44,810 nucleotides of DNA from an uncultured Oscillospiraceae bacterium (GCA_947629955.1 CANRFT010000015.1:1-44810); one strand, 5' to 3'; shown: positions 32,213-41,007, counted from the first letter of the stretch. Program-made: numbers and translations. The notes: generated by a model from the letters alone, not told the origin.

Positions 32213-34207
32213 ATGCTGCAGTGGACGGTGAAAAAGCGGACCGAGACGCAGGCGGCCCCGGCAGCCCGGAGACCCCAGACCGACGCCTCCGGCCCCTCTC
32301 TTGCGGAGCTGGCCGCGGGAGCCATGCCCAGCGCGGAGCAGATGGGCCGGCGGGTGGAGCTGCCCGGCGCCGTGCGGGAGAAGATGGAGGCCTCCTTCGG
32401 GGCGGACTTCTCCGGGGTGAAGCTCTATGAATCCCAGACGGTGGCCGACGCGGGGGCGAAGGCCATGACCATGGGGAGCAATATCGCCTTCGCGCCGGGG
32501 CGGCTGGATCTGGCCAGCACCTCCGGGCAGGCGCTGCTGGGCCACGAGCTGTCCCATGTGGTCAGCCAGGCCCGGGGCGAGAGCGCGGGCCGTGGGTTCC
32601 TGGCCGACGCGGGGCTGGAGGCCCAGGCGGACCGGCAGGGGGCGCTGGCCGCCCAGGGGGAGAGCGTCTATTCCGGCCCGGTGACCCCTCTCAGCGCCGG
32701 CGGGGTGCCCGCCTCCGCCGCGGGGCCCATGCAGGCCGATAAGGAGACGAGCTATAACCCGGGGCCGGAGCCGGACGACAAGCAGATGGACCGCCTGATC
32801 CGTATGCGCCCCTGGAAACGGGATGTGAGCCAGGGCTGGGCCGAGAACAACAACGTCGAAGGGGAGCGGGACCTGTTCTACATGGATCCCGACAAGCTCC
32901 TGCCCCCCGTGGACAAAACGCAGACCGACGACGAGAACCTCGAAAACCTCCAGGATGCCTTCAGCGTCATCGTGGGCCACAAGGTGAAGGGGCATATCCC
33001 CTCCGGCCTGGACCCCCACGGCGTCCGGGAGCGCCTTGTGGAGATGCTCCGGATGCAGCAGAGCGTGCCCCAGCTGCGCCACCGCATCACCAGCTTTGAG
33101 ACCTTAAAAGGCGAGGGCTCCATGTCCACCTCCTTCATGGAGTCCTCGGGGAAATCCGAGTCGTTTCCGCTCCGGTTCAGCGCTGACAGAATGCAATCGG
33201 TCAACGACTGGAAATATATCGACCCGCAACGCTTGCAGGACCCCGCCAACAATCCGAAGGGGCTCAACGCGGAGCAGGTGAAAGAAAACAATGAAACCTG
33301 GTACTGGAAGCGGTATGCCGATGACTGGGGCTGGAGTACGGCGGACGTGCGCTTTTCCGGCACCCATGAGCAGGGGCACATGGTGAGCAGTATCGTGCAC
33401 AACATCATCGCGGATAAGTTTGACAAACAGGAAGGAAATAACCACGGGGGTCATTTCAGCAGGGAGGGCTACAGCCAAGAAATGTATGCCGGGGGTTCGG
33501 TCGCGAGCTACCTCCTCACCCAGGCGCTGGCGAAGGCGGCGCAAAAAGAACAGAAGCAAAATCCCAATGGGCCGCCCGGCCCCTACCAGACCCTGTACAA
33601 CCAACTCAAACTCCAAACCACCGAGGAAAAGCCAAACATCTATTTCGGGGCGCCGGGGCGCGACAATAGTCTGCCGCTGGAGTACGAGGTGCAGGAGCCA
33701 GACGGGAAGGGCGGCACGAGGACGGTCATGAGGCGGAACAAGAAAACCGGCAAGATGAAGAAGGTCAAGAGACGGCGGAGAACGGATATGGAAGTGACCG
33801 AAAAGGTCAAGGAGGGGTTCCGGCGGGAGGCCGCCGACAACCCGGACTCCGACATGGGGAAATTTCTCCATGACAATCCGCACCACGCTCGGGCGAGAAA
33901 ACTCGCCGCGGATGACAGTGATCTCGCCCCGATGACACAGGGGCAGCAGAACCTGTACGCGCTGTATCAGATCGGCGCCATCTCCCGGTACGGGGCTACC
34001 AACCCCGAGGAGGCGGTCGCGGAGGCCATCGCCGACGTCTCCGCCCACGGGAAGGACGCCAGGCTTTACAGCAAGGTCATCTACAAAATCTATTGGGACA
34101 ATCTCAATAAAAGTGCCGCCGATGAGGCGCATCGGAGGCACCAGGTGCGGAATGGCCTGCCGGTGGATCGGCCGGCGTCCCCGCCGGCACCGGCCGGGAC
34201 GCCCTGA
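32213..34207 (+). CDS. eCIS cargo candidate: DUF4157 leader (second type) + zincin protease
   Basis: This 664-residue protein has a DUF4157 leader at about 40-155 with HELSH at 111-115 and an end mark GPMQ at 171-174. Its C-terminal domain resembles that of the divergent gene at 30183: HEQGH at 385-389, and NPEEAVAEAIADV at 597-609 preceded by ISRYGA, just as the other has LSRYGAVTPDEAFAELMADV. A basic insert (NKKTGKMKKVKRRRRTD) lies between the two zinc motifs. The leader differs in type from the 30183 protein, so the same protease family has been joined to two leader types. It begins the plus-strand array. ATG 32213 follows GGGGAGGGGAG. Confidence 0.8.
   Translation: MLQWTVKKRTETQAAPAARRPQTDASGPSLAELAAGAMPSAEQMGRRVELPGAVREKMEASFGADFSGVKLYESQTVADAGAKAMTMGSNIAFAPGRLDLASTSGQALLGHELSHVVSQARGESAGRGFLADAGLEAQADRQGALAAQGESVYSGPVTPLSAGGVPASAAGPMQADKETSYNPGPEPDDKQMDRLIRMRPWKRDVSQGWAENNNVEGERDLFYMDPDKLLPPVDKTQTDDENLENLQDAFSVIVGHKVKGHIPSGLDPHGVRERLVEMLRMQQSVPQLRHRITSFETLKGEGSMSTSFMESSGKSESFPLRFSADRMQSVNDWKYIDPQRLQDPANNPKGLNAEQVKENNETWYWKRYADDWGWSTADVRFSGTHEQGHMVSSIVHNIIADKFDKQEGNNHGGHFSREGYSQEMYAGGSVASYLLTQALAKAAQKEQKQNPNGPPGPYQTLYNQLKLQTTEEKPNIYFGAPGRDNSLPLEYEVQEPDGKGGTRTVMRRNKKTGKMKKVKRRRRTDMEVTEKVKEGFRREAADNPDSDMGKFLHDNPHHARARKLAADDSDLAPMTQGQQNLYALYQIGAISRYGATNPEEAVAEAIADVSAHGKDARLYSKVIYKIYWDNLNKSAADEAHRRHQVRNGLPVDRPASPPAPAGTP
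32281..32742 (+). repeat. DUF4157 leader DNA repeat, copy 1
   Basis: About 460 bases encode the leader from DASGPSL to GPMQ. They closely resemble the three copies at 35235-37746, including long runs of identical codons, but lie about 2.5 kb upstream of them. Confidence 0.75.
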
Positions 34208-34270
34208 CGGGCCAGGAGCCGCCGCGCTGACGCCGCGCCGTGAGCGATACTGCGAAAAGGAGCGTATTCG

Positions 34271-35146
34271 ATGGAGATACAGATGCGCGTATTGGACAGG
34301 CGGGAACTGCCCGGCTTCCGCTCCTACCTGCTCCCCGCGGCCGCCGCGGCCCTTCAGCGAGAGGACAGCTCCCTTCTGGCCCTGGGCGCGGTATCCGGGC
34401 GGTACGCCCTGGGGGCCATCGCCGCGCGGCTGACGGAGAACGGAGAGGCCGTCCTGACCGACCTGTTTGTGGACGAGGCGGCCCGGCGGCAGGGTGTGGG
34501 CAGCCGCCTGCTGGAGGAGCTCTTTCAGCGGCTGCGCGAGCGGGACGTCGACGTGGTGAACGCCGATTACGCGCTGAAGGCCGGGGAAGTGGCCGCCATG
34601 GACGCGCTGCTGATGAAGGCGGGGGCCCCGCCGCCCCAGTTCCGGGCCCTGAGCTTCCGGGCCGACTCCCGGGACTATCACGATCACCACCTCCTGGGCG
34701 TCTGCCTCACCCCCCAGTACAGGACGCCGGAGGGGGTCGTCCCCTTCTTCCAGCTCTCCCGGGAGGCGCTGGCCGAGCTGGAGGGAGCGGAGGACATCCC
34801 CTATGTGCTGTCCTGGTCTCTGCTGAAGGACAGGGCGGTCCCCGACCTGTCGGTGGCCATGGTCCGGGAGGGACGGGTGTCCTCCTATCTGTTGGCGGAG
34901 GAGAGCACCGACGGCGGCTTCGTGCTGCTGTCCGCCGTCCGGCGGGAGGGCTCCAAAGGCTCCGACTTCATGAAGCTGATGCGGGAGCTGGGCAACCGCT
35001 GCTGGTACTGGAAGGGCGGGGACTTCCCCTTTTACTTCTCCGCCGCCAACGAGCACACGGCGCAGCTGGGCCTGGCCCTGATGGGGGACAAGTGCGAGGT
35101 GTACGAGGAGCATATCTGCATCTTTTTCCTGGACGACGAGGACTGA
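34271..35146 (+). CDS. GNAT-family acetyltransferase inside the cargo array
   Basis: This is a 291-residue protein. The acetyl-CoA-binding motif A is LTDLFVDEAARRQGVGSRL at about 65-83, with R-R-x-G-V-G. The C-terminal half has a second, degenerate GNAT-like segment (DFPFYFSAANEHTAQLG), so a tandem-GNAT layout is likely. ATG 34271 follows AAAAGGAGCG. There is no DUF4157 leader, so it is probably not cargo itself. In polymorphic toxin loci such enzymes may modify a toxin or protect the producer. Nothing in the sequence decides between these. Confidence 0.75.
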   Translation: MEIQMRVLDRRELPGFRSYLLPAAAAALQREDSSLLALGAVSGRYALGAIAARLTENGEAVLTDLFVDEAARRQGVGSRLLEELFQRLRERDVDVVNADYALKAGEVAAMDALLMKAGAPPPQFRALSFRADSRDYHDHHLLGVCLTPQYRTPEGVVPFFQLSREALAELEGAEDIPYVLSWSLLKDRAVPDLSVAMVREGRVSSYLLAEESTDGGFVLLSAVRREGSKGSDFMKLMRELGNRCWYWKGGDFPFYFSAANEHTAQLGLALMGDKCEVYEEHICIFFLDDED

Positions 35147-35177
35147 GCGAGCGCGGCCCGCGAGAGGAGGAGAGACT

Positions 35178-35870
35178 ATGTCCCAGATCTATCAGGCACG
35201 CCTGAGGGCGCAGGACGCCCCGGCGGAGAAATATCAAACCAGCGTCCCCGGCCCCTCTATGCAGGAGCTGGCGGCGGGGGCCATGCCCTCAGCTCAGCAG
35301 ATGGGCCATCGGGTGGATTTGCCCGACGCCATCCGGGAGAAGATGGAGACGTCCTTCGGGGCGGACTTCTCCGGGGTAAAGCTCTACGAGAGCCAGACGG
35401 TGGCGGACGCGGGTGCCCAGGCCATGACCATGGGGTCGAATATCGCCTTCGACCCGGGACAGTTGGACCTTTCCAGCACCGCCGGCCAGGCTCTGCTGGG
35501 GCACGAGCTGTCCCACGTAGTCTCCCAGGCCAGGGGCGAGAGTGCGGGCCGGGGGTTCCTGGCCGACGCGGGGCTGGAGGCCCAGGCGGACCGGCAGGGG
35601 ATGCTGGCCGCCCAGGGGGAGAGCGTCTACACCGGCCTGGTGGCGCCGCTGAGCGCCAGCGGGGTGCCCGCCTCCGCCGGGGGGCCCATGCAGGCTGCGA
35701 AGCACACCGATGAAGAGGAAGCGCGGGCCGCGGAAGCGGCTAACAAGTATGGCGAAGGCCTTCCCTCCAAGTTTTGGCATCCCTTCAAGCGGAGCCAGGC
35801 CATCGACCAATGGCTGAACTTTGAACCTGCTCCTATCAAAGCGATTGATGATTACGATGATGTCTATTGA
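35178..35870 (+). CDS. Short DUF4157 protein, leader almost alone
   Basis: This 230-residue protein has the full leader (residues about 25-173, with HELSH at about 109-113 and GGPMQ at the end), followed by only about 55 residues. These include an acidic patch (HTDEEEARAAEAANKYGEG) and an aromatic tail (LPSKFWHPFKRSQAIDQWL). The tail ends in DDYDDVY at a normal stop. It could be an inactive cargo left after loss of its toxin, or a structural or adaptor protein. ATG 35178 follows GAGAGGAGGAGA. It is co-directional with both neighbours. Confidence 0.75.
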   Translation: MSQIYQARLRAQDAPAEKYQTSVPGPSMQELAAGAMPSAQQMGHRVDLPDAIREKMETSFGADFSGVKLYESQTVADAGAQAMTMGSNIAFDPGQLDLSSTAGQALLGHELSHVVSQARGESAGRGFLADAGLEAQADRQGMLAAQGESVYTGLVAPLSASGVPASAGGPMQAAKHTDEEEARAAEAANKYGEGLPSKFWHPFKRSQAIDQWLNFEPAPIKAIDDYDDVY

Positions 35871-37746
35871 GGATAATGATGGCGGCGACTTCTTCTCCCT
35901 GCCAGCGGGCAGCTGGTAGGTACAGCGAAAGGCGGGATACGAATGTCACAGATCTATCAGGCGCGCCGGAGGAGGCAGGACGCCCCGGCGGCAAAAGAAT
36001 TTCAAACCAGCGTCCCCGGCCCCTCCATGCGGGAGCTGGCGGCCGGCGCTATGCCCTCTACCGAGCAGATGGGCCGGCGGGTGGATTTGCCCGACGCCGT
36101 CCGGGAGAAGATGGAGGCCTCCTTCGGGGCGGACTTCTCCGAGATGAAGCTCTACGAGAGCCAGACGGTGGCCGACGCAGGGGCGGAGGCCATGACCATG
36201 GGGTCGAATATCGCCTTCGCGCCGGGGCAGCTGGATCTGACCAGCACCGCCGGCCAGGCGCTGCTGGGCCACGAGCTGAGCCATGTGGTGAGCCAGGCAA
36301 AGGGCGAGAGCGCGGGCCGGGGCTTTCTGGCCGACGCGGGGCTGGAGGCCCAGGCGGATCGGCAGGGGATGCTGGCCGCCCAGGGAGAGAGCGCCTACGG
36401 CGGGCCGGTGGCCCCCCTCAGCGCCAGCGCGGTGCCCGCCGCCGCTGCGGGAGTGGCCCAGGCCAAGAAGAAAAGCGAGATCGCGAGAGAGGCCCATAAT
36501 AAGGACTATGAAGCGGATCTCTCGAGGCCGAGCATGTGGCTGCGCGGGGGGCGCGATTCAGATCGAGAGAAAGCGCTCAGCCTGATGCCGGCCGGGGGCG
36601 AGCACATAGACGAGCTCGCGCAGTCGGGCTATCTGGACCTGGCAACGTTCAAAATGAACCAGACGCAGGATGCGGACGAGCGGCAGGGGATTCTGGACCT
36701 CTTTCTGGGCGGCGACCAGGACCGGATCAACGCCTATATCAAGAACGACTCGACGGGGGTGCTCCAGGAGATGAGGGCCGCTTCGAACGACCTGATCCAG
36801 GAGAATTTCCAGACCCGGGCCGACGCCTATGGACGGTCGGCAGCGACCAACAATCACCTGCTGGCGCTGGAAAAGGCCGGCCTCGCCAATCTGCTGGACG
36901 AGAATGAGCGGGCCGAGTTCCAGGGCGCAAGTGAAAACTTCAGGCAGGACCGCCGCCAGCAGTTCGGCAGCCTGGCCACCGCAATGGGCTGGAAGGGCCA
37001 TCGGGAAATGCGGGACGAGCGGAAGAAGTACCGGAACAAGCGCAGGCGCGGGATGACCGCCGCCGAGATGGCCGCGCGAAGGGCGGAGAAAGCGAGAATC
37101 AGAGATGAGCAGAGTCAGGCGGAGTCGGGTACTACAGTGAGAACCCTCACTCCAGAAGAAATACGCGAGATGCTGGGCGGCTATTATTGAGTACATTCCG
37201 CCGGAAGGAGGAAACACGGTATGTCCCAGACCTATCAGGCCCGCCGCAGGGCGCGGGACGTCCCGGCGGCAAAGGAATATCAAACCAGCGTCCCCGGCCC
37301 CTCCATGGGGGAGCTGGCGGCGGGGGCCATGCCGTCCACCGAGCAGATGGGCCGCCGGGTGGAGCTGCCCGACGCCATCCGGGAGAAGATGGAGGCCTCC
37401 TTCGGGGCGGACTTCTCCGGGGTGAAGCTCTACGAGAGCCAGACGGTGGCCGACGCGGGGGCGGAGGCCATGACCATGGGCTCCAACGTGGCCTTCGCAC
37501 CGGGGCAGCTGGACCTGGTCAGTACCTCCGGCCAGGCGCTGCTGGGGCACGAGCTGAGCCATGTGGTCAGCCAGGCCAGGGGCGAGAGCGCGGGCCGGGG
37601 CTTTCTGGCCGACGCGGGGCTGGAGGCCCAGGCGGACCGGCAGGGGGCTCTGGCCGCCCAGGGGGAGAGCGTATACACCGGGCCGGTGGCGCCGCTGAGC
37701 GCCAGCGCGGTGCCCGCCTCTGCCGCCGGGCCCATGCAGGCGGCGA
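35235..37746 (+). repeat. Three further DUF4157 leader DNA copies in tandem genes
   Basis: Copies run about 35235-35700, 36001-36467 and 37281-37746. Each starts with AAACCAGCGTCCCCGGCCCC and ends near GGCCCATGCAGG or its variant. They share most bases with one another and with the copy at 32281, while the DNA after each is unrelated or only distantly related. This is the pattern left by recombination between leaders. Confidence 0.8.
35943..37190 (+). CDS. eCIS cargo candidate: DUF4157 leader + helical repeat-unit domain
   Basis: This 415-residue protein has the leader at about 25-173 with HELSH at 110-114; the end mark here is AGVAQAKKK instead of AGPMQ. The C-terminal region (about 180-400) is rich in charged helices. 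A segment at about 228-285 ([19 protein letters not shown], then [20 protein letters not shown], then VLQEM) resembles the repeat domain of the next protein. The tail is very basic ([20 protein letters not shown]) and ends in [14 protein letters not shown]. There is no catalytic motif that I recognise. The ribosome site before ATG 35943 is weak. Confidence 0.7.
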   Translation: MSQIYQARRRRQDAPAAKEFQTSVPGPSMRELAAGAMPSTEQMGRRVDLPDAVREKMEASFGADFSEMKLYESQTVADAGAEAMTMGSNIAFAPGQLDLTSTAGQALLGHELSHVVSQAKGESAGRGFLADAGLEAQADRQGMLAAQGESAYGGPVAPLSASAVPAAAAGVAQAKKKSEIAREAHNKDYEADLSRPSMWLRGGRDSDREKALSLMPAGGEHIDELAQSGYLDLATFKMNQTQDADERQGILDLFLGGDQDRINAYIKNDSTGVLQEMRAASNDLIQENFQTRADAYGRSAATNNHLLALEKAGLANLLDENERAEFQGASENFRQDRRQQFGSLATAMGWKGHREMRDERKKYRNKRRRGMTAAEMAARRAEKARIRDEQSQAESGTTVRTLTPEEIREMLGGYY

Positions 37747-39287
37747 AGCAGTCCACCGTGGAGGCGGAGAAGGAGGCCGCCCTGCGCGGCGAACAGCTGC
37801 CCAGCCATCTGCACTTCATCCAGCGCAGCCGGGCCAAGCAGAACTATCTGGATATGCGGGCCAAGCGCATACGGATGGGCGAGCTGGCCGGGGAGGTCCT
37901 CAGCGAGGTAAACAATCAGAACGACGAGCTCACAAACTACGCCGCCGTCGTCATGAGTGTATACATGAACACCATCGGCAGGCACGGCGATAGCTTCGAG
38001 CACGATTACAGCAGATACCCGACCAGATACCTGGAGAGCGGCCTGAAGGGCAAGTCCGTGAAGGAGCAGAAGGCCATGATGGATGCCTTCGGCAGGGATG
38101 GCGGGCGCGACGAGGATCTCGCCCCCTTCCTCATCCAGGATATCCGCAGATTCGCCGGGAATGACTCGGGCGGCGTCCTGGACGAGGACGACGAGAAGGT
38201 CATGGCCGCCTACAGGAGAGACGCGCAGGCCAATTTGCATCAGGCGAACGTATACGATCTGCTGTCCAGACACCATTTCGACAAAAGCACGCTGGTGGGC
38301 CCGGGAAAGCTGTCCCAAAAGGAACTGGACGACTTTATGTCGAACCCGTTCCCGAGTGATGTAAACAAAGCCGCCGGTCTGATTGAAACGATCCGGCTGA
38401 TGGGCTCCGACAGCACCTACAGGGCCGGCAAAGAGATATATGATAACTCTCTCCCGGTCCGGGAGGCAGACCGGGCCGAGTGGCGCAGGTGGCTCGAGAG
38501 ACGGAACGCGCCGGACCCCGGCCCGGCCGCGGCGGCCGCGGTCAGCACCCAGGTGACGGCGCCGCCCCCGGATCAAGAGCCCGCGTCCACCGGCGAGGGA
38601 GCGGGGGCGGCTGACCAGCCCGGCAAGAAACACCGCCGCAAACGCTCCACGTCCGGCAAGAAACACCGCCACAAGCATTCCGCGTCCGGCGGCGAGGGGT
38701 CGAATGAGACCTCAAACGAACTCCAGATCGACGTGAGCCCCGAACAGGTCGCCCGACTCGTGGGCCCCGCGGACGAGAGAGGGCAGGCCATCGAGGCCTA
38801 CCTGCGGGGCGGCATGGGCGTTCACTCCCAGGAGGAGCGGGAGCAGATGTACGCGGACCTCCACCCCGGCGGGCAGGGGGAGAACAGCCAGGAAAAGTTG
38901 CTCCAATATGTGGCCGGGGACATCAGGACCTTCCTCGATACGGACATCCGCGGCCTGAACGATGAGGATGACGAAGTAGTAAAAAACGCCCATGGAGCGT
39001 TGTCGGGGATCGGCGGCATGATGGAGGGCATCCAGGCGGTGCTGCCGTATCTCCCGGAGAAGGAGCTGAGGAAGGCTCTGGGCGCGGCAAAGGGCGGGAA
39101 CCGGCTGGACAAATTCAACAGAAAGGCCGGCCGTTTCCGCACGGCGATGGCGGGCGCGGACGCGACCCTGAATCTCTATCTGGCCAGGGACCGCGGGAGA
39201 GCGTACGAGGCCGAGTTGCGCGCGGAGCAGGCGGCAAGGAAGGAACGGCGCAAAACAGCGAAAAAAAAGAACTTCAGAAAGGGTTGA
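37221..39287 (+). CDS. eCIS cargo candidate: DUF4157 leader + two copies of an unknown domain
   Basis: This 688-residue protein has the leader at about 25-173 (HELSH 110-114, GPMQ 170-173). Two similar domains follow at about 268-410 and about 525-668. The first has DIRRFAGNDSGGVLDEDDE and the second DIRTFLDTDIRGLNDEDDE, each followed by a helical region of similar length. The linker (about 430-500) is Ala/Pro-rich and carries two basic repeats, GKKHRRKRSTS and GKKHRHKHSAS. The C-terminus is strongly basic (RKERRKTAKKKNFRKG). The function is unknown; the basic linkers could bind nucleic acid. ATG 37221 follows GGAAGGAGGAAA. Confidence 0.7.
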   Translation: MSQTYQARRRARDVPAAKEYQTSVPGPSMGELAAGAMPSTEQMGRRVELPDAIREKMEASFGADFSGVKLYESQTVADAGAEAMTMGSNVAFAPGQLDLVSTSGQALLGHELSHVVSQARGESAGRGFLADAGLEAQADRQGALAAQGESVYTGPVAPLSASAVPASAAGPMQAAKQSTVEAEKEAALRGEQLPSHLHFIQRSRAKQNYLDMRAKRIRMGELAGEVLSEVNNQNDELTNYAAVVMSVYMNTIGRHGDSFEHDYSRYPTRYLESGLKGKSVKEQKAMMDAFGRDGGRDEDLAPFLIQDIRRFAGNDSGGVLDEDDEKVMAAYRRDAQANLHQANVYDLLSRHHFDKSTLVGPGKLSQKELDDFMSNPFPSDVNKAAGLIETIRLMGSDSTYRAGKEIYDNSLPVREADRAEWRRWLERRNAPDPGPAAAAAVSTQVTAPPPDQEPASTGEGAGAADQPGKKHRRKRSTSGKKHRHKHSASGGEGSNETSNELQIDVSPEQVARLVGPADERGQAIEAYLRGGMGVHSQEEREQMYADLHPGGQGENSQEKLLQYVAGDIRTFLDTDIRGLNDEDDEVVKNAHGALSGIGGMMEGIQAVLPYLPEKELRKALGAAKGGNRLDKFNRKAGRFRTAMAGADATLNLYLARDRGRAYEAELRAEQAARKERRKTAKKKNFRKG

Positions 39288-39330
39288 GGCCCCTTGCCCG
39301 GCGGTCTCTTCCGGCTGAGACAAAAAACGA

Positions 39331-39363
39331 CCCTGCCCTCCCGATCGGGAGGGCAGGGATTTT
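39331..39363. terminator. Bidirectional terminator between convergent cargo genes
   Basis: CCCTGCCCTCCC and GGGAGGGCAGGG form a 12-bp stem around GATC, with TTTTT on the plus side and GTCGTTTTTTG on the minus side. Confidence 0.85.
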
Positions 39364-39389
39364 TCTGCGGCGGCAGGCGCCGGCCATCT

Positions 39390-40952
39390 TCACAGGGAAA
39401 AGAGACCCTGGTCACTGAAGTCGTCATCGTAGTCATCGTCGTCATCATCCGGGGCAGGGAGCTGAGAGATGGGAGAAGTGGCGTCAGAGAGCGAGCCCCC
39501 GGCGTCCAGGTCCTCCAGCTCAAGGCCGTCATCCTCGCCGTCCTCCACCGAGACAGGAGACTGAGAGAAGGGGGAAGCGCGGTTAGAGAGCAGATTCTCG
39601 GCATCGTTCCCGATGATCGCCTGTTCCTCATTGCCGCCTTCGCCGACGGGGACCGGGCTGCCGTTTTCGTCCACGAGGACCAGATCACCGTTCTCGTCGG
39701 CGACCAAATCATCGGTATCGTTCGCGCCGATGATCACTTCTTCCTCATTGCCGCCGTCATCCAGGACGGGAGGCGCCGCCGGTGCGGCGGGAGTTTCCTC
39801 GACTGCCGGAGCGGCGGCTTCCACCGCCGGGGCAGCGGACGCTGGGGCCTCTTCCACCGGGGCGGGCGCGGGGGCCGCCTGAGCTGCCCGGGCTGCCCGC
39901 CTCGCCGCCTGCGCGGCCCGGCGTTCCGCCTTTGCGGCCCGGTACGCGGCCCGGCGTTCCGCCCGGCGCTGCAGGGCGATGTTCCGCAGGACGTCGAACT
40001 GGTGTCCGCCCTGATACTCCTCCTCGCCGTCCTCCGCGGCGGGGGCGCTCCACTGGGCAAAGCGCTGTTTCAGCCCGCCCAGCATGCCGCCGAACCACTG
40101 ACCAATGCCCGCCAGCGCTCTGGGACGCGAATCGTTCCCAAACACATTCCCGATGTCCGGGCCGGCCACGTCGCTGCCGCCTTCACCGCTGCCGTTCTCC
40201 TCCATGGCAGCGGGCGGCGGGGCGGGGATATCGTCGTCAAGGATCAGGCCGTCGTTGATGATCCCTTCCTCATAGTCATCCTCATCGTCCAAGACGGCGG
40301 GCTGAGGGGCGGGGGAGGTGTCGTTGGAGGGCAGATCCTCGGCATCCAGGTCGTCCAGTTTGAAGCCGTCGGAGCGGGACCTGAAGAGTGACCATCCCAG
40401 CTTTTTCGCCCTGCCGCTGATCCAGCTGGTGAAGCGGTTGCCCTCCATGGGGGCCTGGGCGGCGGGGACGGGGGAGAAGGAGCGGACCGGTCCGGCGGAC
40501 AGGCCGCCGCTGGCGGCCTGGAAGGCCATATCGTCGGCGGCGTGCTCGGCGATGGGGTCGTAGAAGGGCAGTCCGGCCCGGGCGGCGGGGTCTATGCCCC
40601 GGCTCTGGCGGACCAGGTGGCCCAGCTCGTGGGAGAGCAGCCGCTCCCCCTCCGGGGTGTCGGGCCGGTAGGCGCCGGGGGCGAAGCGGATCACATCGCC
40701 CTGGGCCACCGCGTCGGCCCCCAGGCGGCCGGGCAGGGAGGACTCCTCCAGCCGCACGGCGGAGAAGTCCAGACCGAACTGCTGCTCCATCCGCTCCCGC
40801 ATGGCGGCGTCCAGGTCCAGGGGCCGGCGGTTGTCCCCGGCGGAGGCGGCCTGGACGATCTGGCCCAGCTGGGCCGCCGCCGTCTCAGGCTGGTCGGGGG
40901 CCTTCTGGGCCTCCGTGTGCTCCGGGACCTGCTTTTCCATCTGCGTCCACAT
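39390..40952 (-). CDS. DUF4157 protein with long acidic, low-complexity tail
   Basis: This 520-residue protein has a DUF4157 leader (LDAAMRERMEQQFGLDFSAV, then HELGHLVRQSRG) of the same subtype as the protease gene at 30183, ending at AQAPMEGN. The rest is mostly disordered: Asp/Glu-rich stretches (LDDEDDYEEGIINDG, PAPDDDDDDYDDDF), an Ala/Arg-rich coiled segment (AERRAAQAARRAARAAQAA) and near-repeats GGNEEEVIIGAND and GGNEEQAIIGND. No catalytic motif is visible. It may be a DNA-mimic-like cargo, an adaptor or a structural filler. ATG 40952 follows GAGAGGGGGAAGAG; earlier in-frame starts lie before the promoter. Confidence 0.65.
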   Translation of the reverse strand: MWTQMEKQVPEHTEAQKAPDQPETAAAQLGQIVQAASAGDNRRPLDLDAAMRERMEQQFGLDFSAVRLEESSLPGRLGADAVAQGDVIRFAPGAYRPDTPEGERLLSHELGHLVRQSRGIDPAARAGLPFYDPIAEHAADDMAFQAASGGLSAGPVRSFSPVPAAQAPMEGNRFTSWISGRAKKLGWSLFRSRSDGFKLDDLDAEDLPSNDTSPAPQPAVLDDEDDYEEGIINDGLILDDDIPAPPPAAMEENGSGEGGSDVAGPDIGNVFGNDSRPRALAGIGQWFGGMLGGLKQRFAQWSAPAAEDGEEEYQGGHQFDVLRNIALQRRAERRAAYRAAKAERRAAQAARRAARAAQAAPAPAPVEEAPASAAPAVEAAAPAVEETPAAPAAPPVLDDGGNEEEVIIGANDTDDLVADENGDLVLVDENGSPVPVGEGGNEEQAIIGNDAENLLSNRASPFSQSPVSVEDGEDDGLELEDLDAGGSLSDATSPISQLPAPDDDDDDYDDDFSDQGLFSL

Positions 40953-41007
40953 CCGCTCTTCCCCCTCTCCGGCGATCCCCGCATTTTTTATCCAATAAGA
41001 CAAGCCT

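Noticed and set aside
35235-37746. Repeats as a CRISPR array
   Set aside because: The repeated units are about 465 bases long and code for a protein domain; there are no short regular spacers.
33104-38678. Long minus-strand frames opposite the DUF4157 array
   Set aside because: They repeat in step with the leader copies and have no recognisable domains or ribosome sites. The plus strand encodes the leaders.
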